From assembly GCA_016800925.1 (NCBI GenBank), contig JABCPU010000279.1, positions 1 to 64,000 of the forward strand: 64,000 bases of DNA. Reading direction: 5' to 3'. Source of the DNA: Suillus spraguei (taxonomy: Eukaryota > Basidiomycota > Agaricomycetes > Boletales > Suillaceae). Shown here piece after piece: positions 55,735 to 64,000 of this stretch. Both the position numbers and the translations under genes were made by a program. How positions within the stretch are numbered: position 1 is the first letter of the stretch; every line of letters starts with the position of its first letter. The notes under the pieces were generated by a model. It saw only the letters and a program-made list of their open reading frames with translations, had not been told where the DNA came from and made no database searches.

Positions 55735-57230
55735 TTAACACTCGTCGGGTACTCTGCAGAGAGCTGGTGATCTTTTTTTTGTATCCATGAACCTTGTGTT
55801 ACTTGGTTTCTGAAGTGGACAATATATTTCACGACTTGGCTAGTAGATTGAAGTTATTTATTTCTTATTTGTCAAGTATACCACATACTAGATCTTAAAA
55901 TCTGACGGAGACGGACGGGTATGAACAACGAGCAAAACTTTGCCTTCATCGTCGACGCCACTAAACATTCTGTATTACATTGTATGTATGCTGGCTTACA
56001 AAATCGTACCTTGTGCCATCGAAATTCATTGGCCAATTCATTGTGTTTTGTTGATCTCATAGGTCAAGCTCATTTTTTTATGATTCGGAGTTAAGGTTCA
56101 TTAGTCCAGCCATTAAGATGAAGATTAATTGGCTTGATCGCACTCTATAGCTATATCCATCATATATCATAGTCACGTATCATTGTCAACGTCACTGAGT
56201 GGTCATAAGTACTGTCAGTGAGATCTATGGTATTAGCCAGAACAATGAAGACGCGTTGCTGCGGTAGATTCAGTGTCATGCGCATAAAGGTTCATGGGTT
56301 CAATGCTTAAGCTACTGAAATTGATTGTTTCTACTTCCAGTATGTGACTCGTCATGCCCGATGTTGTATCTTTACTAGTAGTAGCTCTTCTCTTGCTGAC
56401 GGCGAAGTGTGCTTCTGTCACGGTTACCATCCAGGGTGTACGATACCGTGGTGCAAATGAGACGCTACCAGGCAATCATGAACCAAATTGCTGGCAATCC
56501 TCTAGCTCAGGCTAACATGTTGCTACTTCCCAGGCCAGAATGATTCCAAATGATCATCGCACACTTATGTGCTGACCGTCGGACACGTCAACCTATTATG
56601 TAAAAGTCCCGATCACAGCACCGTAGACCGGTCTTCAGACATACCTTTTGGGATTCACCCTTCTGCAAGTCGGTGGGTGTTTTGCTCGCATACTAGCACT
56701 CCATATGTGACTGACGAGTTGAAACACTAGTACGTTCAGCATGCGGCTTGCGGGTACTCGTGGCAGTGTCAAAATGCGTCAACCCTTTACATCGTTTTCC
56801 TCCGAGTCAGTACTCAACTCCGGCCAGGTTACCTTCCGAATTGCTAATGTAATTTAGCTATGTGATCGCTTGTACAAACATCCTAGAGGTCAGCATTAAT
56901 ATGCGCCCACGAGTCCGTTTTCAAATTGATGCAATTGCCATGCGAATATATATAACAAAGCCCCAAACGCGTGAAGGTGACGCGGTTCCCGGTTACGATA
57001 GGTGCATGATCAACAGTCTCATTCTATACACATCCCAAGTAAGTTTTCCCAATGCATGATTTTGCGATAGAATCACCCTGACACCGTGACTAGATGCAAC
57101 AAGCTGACATTCTGAGTCATTCACGACAGCTTATATTAACATTTAATATTCACAGAGTAATCCCATTAGATTTTCCCCTGTTCCCGCATCTTGTGAGTTT
57201 GTTTCTCTATTATGTTACTAGTAATGCATA
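55735..57230. other. no gene recognised
   Basis: About 1.5 kb with short frames only. A 65-codon frame at 56862-57059 has no recognisable features. The upstream region of the P450 gene lies at the end. Confidence 0.45.
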
Positions 57231-59418
57231 ATGGGTGTAGTCATGCTACAGCTACCTGACCTACACACTCCTGGTATCACGCAGCTCGTTCTCGGTGCTA
57301 CAGCTTGCATTGGGGCTATAGGAGTGATTATCCATACTTACCTTCGTAAATCGTGCCTGCCTCCTTCTCCTCCCACTTGGCGACTTCTGGGACACTTTAT
57401 ACCTTACTCCAGGTGAAGTTTCACATTTGGCCCCTTCGTTTTTGTAATCTAATTTTACCTCGTTCCTGATCAGCCGCGAGTCATCTCTCACTATAGAGCG
57501 GTGGATCGACGAGTATGGCCCTCTGATTACTATTCGCGCAGGAATCCAGACCGTCGTGATTATCGGCCGATATAAAGTTAGTCCCTTCATGATATGTGAT
57601 CAGCCACATGTTCAACACTTTGTAGCAGGCCGTGATGGATATAATGGAGAAGCAAGGTAGAATCCTAGCTGATCGACCTCGCCTTATTGCTGGAGAAATT
57701 CTTACACGCGGAATGAGCCTCTCTTTGACGTACGCTGGGGACAGGTTCCGTCGGATGCGTAGGTTCGTCGCTGCGATGCTGTAAGGGCTCAAACACTAAT
57801 CTTACTTTTCAATGTGGTGCAGATCACTCCATGCACATCTTCAGCCCAAATCAGCTGAAGCGTATCAGCCTTTGCAGATGTCACGAGCGAAAACCGTGAT
57901 ACTCAATATCCTTGACGATCCACACAACTTTCAGAACCACGTGACAACGTAAGTGGTTTCCTAGGTACGGCGCAGGGGTCTGATAGTATGTTACTTACGG
58001 GTTCTTGGAAGTTATGCCGCAGATTCGATCATGAAAATTACATACGGGAAGACCACGCCGATGACGGCAGATGACCCCGAAATTAGGGAGATTAACCAGC
58101 AGCTCCAGACATTGAGTACAGTCTTGCGCCATGGCAATTATTTGGTGGACTCCATACCATGGCTCAAATATGTTCCTTGGTATGCGCCAGAATTAAGAGA
58201 CGAGTTCGAGCGGACAATGCGACTCTTCAGAGGCCGGCTGAATCGTGTGAAACAGCAGCTAGTACGCATCGTCTTGCATATCTTCACATGATATTTGAGT
58301 TGTTCCATAACAGAGCAATGCGGACATCGGCCCTTCGTTTTCAAAACACATGCTAGAAAATGCGCATCTCCATGGCTTGACGGAGGACGAGATAGCGCAT
58401 CTTTCTGGCGACTTTTTTGGAGCTGGAACCGTACCAGTAAGGCGTTTTCTATTTTTCCGATTGTATATACTCAGATAACGTGTCAGACCGCTGTGACGAT
58501 ATGCATTGTGCTAATGGCAGCCGCACATTTCCCTGAAGAGCAAGCTAAGGTACAGGCCGAGATTGATGCAGTCATCGGAAGGGAACGAGGTAGCTCGATT
58601 TTGCATCGAACTTATGTCAATTGAATGATTTATCTGCCAAAGCACCAACATTTGATGACAAACCATCCCTTCCTCGTCTGGACGCCTTCATCTCTGAGGC
58701 TTCGAGGTGGAGACCGATGGTTCCCGACGGTGAGTCTCTGAATGGTCGGTCATACATCTGAAGTTCACACAGTCCACCTCACAGGAGTGCCTCACCGAAC
58801 GACTGAAGATGTCATCTGGGCAAGTGCTCTCTGAATCATTTGTTGTCGGCAGGATAATATGATATCTGTCCGCAGGACAACTATTGCATTCCCGCTGGAA
58901 CTACGGTAATTGGCAATCACTGGTAAGTCGATGTCATTCAAGATACGATATATCAAATTGTCACCGCCTCAGGGCCATTTCTCGAGATCCAGATGTCTAT
59001 CCCGAGCCTGATGCATTCAAGCCCCAGCGCTGGATTGACGACCAAGGTCGCTTGAGGGACGATCTCACATTATTTGCATATGGATTTGGTCGGCGGTAAG
59101 CACTGTGTTTTGTGATATGTTTTCTGTGATTGTCCTTGCTTCCAGTGTATGCCCAGGTCAACATGTTGCGAACAGGTTAGACTTTTTTCCACACACATGA
59201 TTTCCCAATCTCACGTGAAATTTTACAGATCGGTGTTCATAAATTCGCTTCTTATTCTTTGGGCCTTCGAGCTCGGTCTGGATCATACGAAGCCGCAGGA
59301 TGACACGGCGTTCATGAGCGCCATGGTACCAAATGTCCCTTGCGCTATCAATTTTCGGACGAGGGTCCCAGAAATAGAGCTTAGGCGTATGATGCAGAAT
59401 TATCCTGAGGCTGAGTGA
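57231..59418 (+). CDS. cytochrome P450 monooxygenase
   Basis: Multi-exon gene with about a dozen short introns. N-terminal membrane anchor (LVLGATACIGAIGVII) then a Pro-rich hinge PPSPPTW. Following blocks: YGPLITIRAG, ILADRPRLIAG, a helical region ADSIMKITYGK to LVDSIPWLKYVPWY, an I-helix-like LSGDFFGAGT, the K-helix ExxR motif EASR near 58698, CIPAGTTV near 58880, DAFKPQRW near 59010, and the haem motif FAYGFGRR-VCPGQHVANR split by an intron at about 59098. The end (RVPEIELRRM) stops at 59418. Microsomal oxidation of a small molecule is expected; the clan resembles fungal secondary-metabolism P450s. No stop was found inside the exons I joined. Confidence 0.85.
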
Positions 59419-59962
59419 GAAGCCTTGATGGATCACCACTAGAGGGCCGCGGCGGGGGATGAATCATCAAATCGTTCATCTCTTATCATGTCTGACTGGT
59501 GTAATATAACCAACTATGCATTTTCTTCATTAACGTCTGGCTCTGAACTTTGAGTAAGTTGTGTATGCATTCTGAATCGTATTGCAGAAATGTAGAGTTG
59601 CGAGGCATGTACGGCTTCCAGTTCGTTTTCCTATGGTGGACACTGGACGATAAGTTACGGTTCGATTTGCCGATATGCCGCAACTTATTTTGAAGTCCGA
59701 CCAATGTTTGTTCCGAACTTTATTGGTATGCACCTATTCATGCTATGGTCCTGTCACATGAATCCTGCGCGCCGTGCTCACTAAGAGTCAGTTCGGTAAG
59801 ATAGACCTCATGCAAATACATGTAGATCACATGACTTTTCGTGACATTTGTGTTAAAAAGCCTACTGTCTTGATGACAGGCGAGCGAACGGGGAGAGAGA
59901 GAGCTAGAAACACAAGGTACGATCTCAGTTTCTGTTCAAGAACTCAATTAACATGTGCGCTA
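59419..59962. other. no gene recognised; probable copia LTR DNA at the end
   Basis: The part from about 59906 repeats blocks found at 60232-60340 (TAGAAACACAAGGTA and CAGTTTCTGTTCAAGAACT), indicating LTR or duplicated element sequence beside the MITE. Confidence 0.4.
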
Positions 59963-60231
59963 CATCAGGAAATTCACACATTCCTTGACGTGCTTAATCA
60001 GCTTAACTCACTTATCTCAAAACTTGTTTGCTCACATCATTCACCTGGCATATCTTATATATTTTTTGAGTGCGAAATACAATAAAACATGTATATTAAT
60101 ATATCTCAACATTTTTTTTCTGAATTAATTCACATTGAAATTTTGGACAAGTAGATTCAATTTCACCAAGGCAGTTAAGTGTAAATAAGTGCGCATAAGG
60201 GCATGTTAAGGAATGTGTGAATTTCCTGATG
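59963..60231 (-). mobile_element. MITE with about 31-bp TIRs, copy 2
   Basis: A 269-bp copy, reverse orientation to 52156-52428, flanked by TA on both sides (Tc1/mariner-type target). Inserted in copia LTR-region DNA. Confidence 0.87.
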
Positions 60232-60539
60232 TACCTAGAAACACAAGGTATGCTACGCTTTGGTCAGCTAATGCTGACATACATGGACTAGCTACTTACA
60301 TCTCAGTTTCTGTTCAAGAACTGAGATGTTCGCATCTATGGACGCTCAATTTTATACCAGGTAAGTAAGGAACAAAAAATAAACATAACTCATTTGATGT
60401 GTGTTGCAGAGGCTCAGCTGACCTTAGCGAGTGGCACCCCATTTGCCTTCTTAGGCTTGCACTCGAATCAGATCTCTTATTGTCTCTCCTTCGTTACCAT
60501 TGGATTGTTTGGAATCCAACACTCCCCCTCAAGCGCATG

Positions 60540-60892
60540 CCACTCTCATATGACTGCACAGTCTCTAGAGTCAGGGACAAGCAAGGGCCTTCATAAAGGC
60601 ATCGGCAACATTATCCTCTGTGGGGCAGTAGGCGAGTTCAAAGGTACCGTCCTTGATATGGTTGCGGACAAAATGGTATCATAAGTTGATATGTTTTGTT
60701 CATGACTGAAACTTTCCAGTGGAGGCTAAGGCAATGGTGGCTTGGTTATCACAGAAGATAGGTGTGGGGAGGCTGGGAGGCATGTACAACTCCTTGAGGA
60801 GTAGTTGCAGGTAAAGTACTTTTCTAGCGACACTTGTCAGGGCAATATACTCAGCCTCCACTGTTGACAGTGCAATAATGGGCTGTTTGTGC
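60540..60892 (-). pseudogene. copia RNase H, C-terminal half
   Basis: Reads HKQPIIALSTVEAEYIAL, LYLQLLLKEL, PTPIFCDNQATIALA, then TKHINL and YHFVRNHIKDG, and ELAYCPTEDNVADAF, the standard end of copia RNase H. TGA stops at 60700-60702 and 60679-60681 both stand where related elements have Arg, consistent with CGA to TGA change. The frame is continuous with 63241 if the 60893-63240 repeat is removed. Confidence 0.85.
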
Positions 60893-63240
60893 TGTAGCGA
60901 GCAAAGTCATGCTGACTGTCAAACCCCCATTTTCGACAAGTGTCTCATTACAGTCTGTGGCGGCAACCAAAGAATTCCCTTATAGCAAGTATATAGCCTT
61001 TTTGCTCTGCTAAGGCAGAACTATTCTACTTCCATGGACCCTTACCGGATCCTCGTGCTGATGCCCTCATGTCCTGTCCAATTCCATCTAGATCCATTAG
61101 TGTGTGTTAGCGACCTAGCCAGGCGCTAATGAACTTGAGTGGTGTCTGCGATGGGTGCTCTATCAAGAGTGGCAGCCCATGCATATCTGTCACAACCCAC
61201 AAACGAATTAACGCAAGGGCAGAGACTAGGACTCAAACTAAGGTTATCACAAAAAGAGAGAGGAGCAAGGACGTCTTGGATTGCTACAGTTGTAGATACA
61301 AGAGGTTTGAACTAAAGAACTACTACAGCGAAACTAGCTAACTATATACACATATTGAAACTGAGATGTAAACTGAGTTTGAAACTACTAGCCAATCATA
61401 AAATAGAAATGAGAATCGTACAATGTGATAGTTGTGACATTGTTATGACATCATATTCTAGAAGATTCTAAGATCACATGATACTATCTTATCTTATCTT
61501 ATCCGATAGCATCATAAAAGATCTCTTCATCTTCATCAGGAAGTTCGGTTATAGAAGCGGATATGGGGATTTTGATAGGATTTGGGTTTGTCTTAGCGCT
61601 GGGTTTAGACGCTTTAGGGAAATTGAGAAAAGAGTAATGATTTGTATTTGGAATTCATGACAGTATCGGTCCCCTAGCGTGGAGTGCACTAGTTGCATTG
61701 GTCGGAGGTGGGCACCATGCGCTGTCTCACAACCTACGTCACAGGGACGAGGTTCTTGATGACAATCAAAGACATAGAAGCGATGAGCTTCTATGAAGTT
61801 TGAATAGAGACGATAAGCTTATGAAAAGCTTATCGAAAGGAAGTTCAGGGTTGAAGATCAAGTAGATTCAAGTTAAAGAAGTACAAAGGCTATCTGTGTG
61901 TATTTATATGTAAGGTTGAAGTGGAGCGTGAATATGTAAGTATCGCTGAATTAAGTATGAAGTCAGATAACCAATAAGAGGACACATGCTCACAAATGAG
62001 TCAGAGGCGTATCAACCAATGAGAATGCGCATGTGTGCGAAAGAGTCATAAGTGCGGAGCCAAAGGTGTAAAGGGTACGAGCCAATGAGGCGACACACGA
62101 GTCAAGAAAGGTAAACGGTAAAAGGATAAAGCATAACACAATACCAAGACATCCTTGAAGGTAGATAGGGGTTCCCGTGAACCGAGCGAGTGCATGTGTT
62201 GAAGCGCAGGGTAATGCGACGAGCGCAGAGGAGGTGCTTGAAGCGCGAGAAGCGAGAGAGGCGTGTATAGGCATGGAGGAGGTAGAAGGCACGCGAAGAG
62301 GGTGTGTTCAGCGACGATGGAGGAGACGAGCGTAGGTGAGGTAAGGGGTGACGATGGCAAGCCAGACGAGGTAGTGGAGGATGAGGATGGAGGCCTCGTC
62401 GGGACGAGAGTAGACGGCGATGCATAGGAGGAAAAATGATAGTAGGGGCGCAAGAAGGTGCTCTTGTAACAGTGCGTAGTTACTTCGCTTCCGCCGTTAC
62501 TAAATCTATGGCAGGATTTACCTTACATCTCAAGGGGCCGCTGCATGCTGTGCGCCTCTTAACTAATACCCTGTTTATTTTCTTTCTCGCTACCGGACTC
62601 ACCTAATGATCTTGTACGCGCATGAATATGTTAAAAGGACTCATCATACATACCGTTACCATTACTGCCTGTTACATCCTGTCTATTGGACTTAGTATCT
62701 GAACCCTCGCTAGTCTGAATCAATTTGCCTTTGAACTTTTCTCCGTTCAAATCTCACTCATTGATTTAACCGCCAGTAACTTCACCGCTTGAAGTACCAT
62801 GCTACTTTTGACTTCGCTACTTGTAACTGGACTGCGGCCAGTGATCTCGCTGGGTTGCTACCCCTTTTACTGCCTCTTTTGTCACATACCTCGCTCATAC
62901 AGAGCTGCCGCTACCATTACTGCTACCGCACCGCGGGTAGTAGCATTATATTTCTTTCGCAGAAGTCTCTTTTGTTCTTGCTCTTGCTAGCTAACTGCTA
63001 CAGCTATTCTTACTGCATGAGTACCACTGACATCGCGCTAGTACCACTGATATATCATAGCCACTGCTAACTTCAGAAGTCGGAGTCTTCATTTCTTTAT
63101 TAGTACTTTCGTGTTTCCTTTGCACTAACTTAGAAGGAATTGCTTCTATCACAGTCCTCTTGGGTCGAACATCTCACTCACACCTTCAGTAGGATTATTG
63201 TTGTGCTTATACTTAGGCCAGCGGTAGTTTCTTCATTTCA
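60893..63240 (+). repeat. 963-bp-family TG...CA repeat, copy 2, with nested insertion
   Basis: Plus-strand copy of the repeat at 25593-26555 (ends TGTAGCGAG and CATTTCA), 981 bp after removing the inner insertion at 61105-62471. It sits inside the copia RNase H gene just after the WSAR block. No clear target duplication. Confidence 0.8.
61105..62471. mobile_element. 1367-bp insertion with TGTTA...TAACA ends
   Basis: Defined by comparison with repeat copy 1, which lacks it. Flanks are GTGTG (61100-61104) and GTGCG (62472-62476), an imperfect 5-bp duplication. Inside, a segment around 61160-61205 recurs near 61705-61750 (both with CCATGC and TGTC(T)CACAACC), hinting at two LTR-like copies about 545 bp apart. 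No protein recognised. Likely a small non-autonomous LTR element. Confidence 0.55.
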
Positions 63241-64000
63241 GCGTGCACTCCATGCCACTGGGCCTCCATTGAGTAGTACTATGTACCCACTCATGGAGTG
63301 CCTGTGTGGTTGGGAGGCCCAATCAGCATTGACAAATGCCTCAATTCCTGCATTGGTGGACCCTAGGGTGAGTTCATAGTTGTCCGTTGCCTTCAGATAA
63401 CACAGCGCTCTCTTGGCTGCTTCCCAGTGGGGTCTTCCCAGGTTCCACATGAACTGGGATAAGGTTGCCACCACAAAGGCAATATCAGGTCTCATGCTGC
63501 TTGCCGCGTATATCAAAGACCCAATTGCCCTCTGATATGGTACATCGCGCATGGCTTGTAGTTCTGCATGTGTGGCAGGAGATTGATCAATGGACAGGAT
63601 GGTTCCTGGGTCCATTGTGGTCTGGAGGCTCTTGGCATCACCTAGGTTAAACTGGTCAATGATGGTCTCAACATATGCCTTTTGCAACAGGGTTCAGGTG
63701 CATCCCACTCAGTCCTGTGTTATCTCAGACCCAAGAGCCAACTGAGTTCTCCTAGATCCAATATGTCAAAGAACTTGCGCAGTTGTGACTTGAACTGCTG
63801 GATGGCTGGAAGGCAATTAGTGGTGATGGCCATGTCATCAACAGACACTGTTATGACCATGTGCTGATCTGAGGTATGTTTAAAGTAGACCACTTGATCA
63901 ATCTGGGAGCGGCTGAATCCTAACTTCAGGAATGTGTTTCCAAGTTCCTCCGCCCACTCAAAGCCAGCCTGCTTCAACCCAGGTAAGCTGCACTTCAGTT
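63241..64000 (-). pseudogene. copia reverse transcriptase C-terminus and RNase H N-terminus
   Basis: Reads AGFEWAEELGNTFLKLGF, DQVVYFKH, VSVDDMAI (the RT VDD catalytic motif), LRKFFDILDLGELSWLLGL; after a frame change near 63700 it reads AYVETIIDQFNL, VPYQRAIGSLIYAASSMRPDI, RALCYLKATDNYEL, and FVNADWASQPHRHSMSGY, ending WSAR at the repeat junction. The gene runs past the window edge. Confidence 0.88.

Larger units (their letters stand above)
60232..64000 (-). mobile_element. Ty1/copia element, 3' part, with nested insertion
   Basis: Minus-strand element continuing beyond the window's right edge. RT and the first half of RNase H are at 64000-63241, the second half at 60892-60540. The purine tract GAGGGGGAG is at 60522-60530 (complement), then TGTTGG marks the start of the 3' LTR at 60521. 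A TATAAAA-like box lies near 60355. The outer LTR end is uncertain because of the MITE and a local duplication. A 963-bp-family repeat with a further insertion splits RNase H. Confidence 0.82.

Noticed and set aside
57261..57792. Minus-strand frames over the P450 N-terminus
   Set aside because: They overlap exons with clear P450 motifs on the plus strand.

Overview
The window looks like genomic DNA from a mushroom-forming basidiomycete (Agaricomycetes). Three things suggest this. Its host genes have many short introns and belong to agaricomycete-expanded families: a FunK1-type kinase, a DUF6533-like membrane protein, a cytochrome P450 and a questin-oxidase-like enzyme. Its transposons are the typical basidiomycete mix: chromodomain Ty3/gypsy, Ty1/copia, a Tad1-like LINE, PIF/Harbinger, and Ulp1-carrying DDE elements. 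CpG positions are visibly decayed in the repeats. I cannot name the species. All family names rest on recognition by eye, without database searches.

Layout. 1-20929 is dominated by three copies of one Ty3/gypsy chromovirus: copy 1 (+, 5' end outside the window), copy 2 (-, complete at 8879-16490) and copy 3 (+, 5'-truncated). Copies 1 and 2 flank a decayed host gene. The family encodes Gag, protease, RT, RNase H, integrase and a chromodomain, plus an extra downstream ORF (ORF3) with two zinc knuckles. Its primer-binding site is complementary to its own predicted RNA 5' end, as in Tf1/sushi self-priming. 20930-28500 holds a solo LTR with another solo LTR nested inside it, a PIF/Harbinger element with long TIRs that is itself interrupted by a 963-bp repeat, and a pogo-like relic.

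29066-33990 is an Ulp1-plus-DDE transposase gene whose catalytic middle has been inverted between two near-identical 700-bp inverted repeats. Collapsing 4-bp duplications restores the reading frame at both junctions. 33985-41964 is a giant palindrome centred at about 38209.5. Its inner arms (3574 bp each) appear identical, the spacer is 150 bp, and each arm carries an intact questin-oxidase-like gene and a helicase pseudogene. An isoprenylcysteine methyltransferase (Ste14-like) gene is split between the two outer ends.

42250-59420 is the most gene-like part. It holds a tandem array of tRNA-Leu-like sequences, a small coiled-coil gene, a FunK1 kinase gene between two decayed paralogues of a small protein family, a MITE, a 5'-truncated LINE with target duplication, a decayed seven-TM-type gene and a P450. 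59960-64000 is a Ty1/copia element on the minus strand, split by a second copy of the 963-bp repeat that itself carries a 1367-bp insertion; its LTR region holds a second MITE copy. No bacterial-type operon, CRISPR array or rRNA gene was seen.
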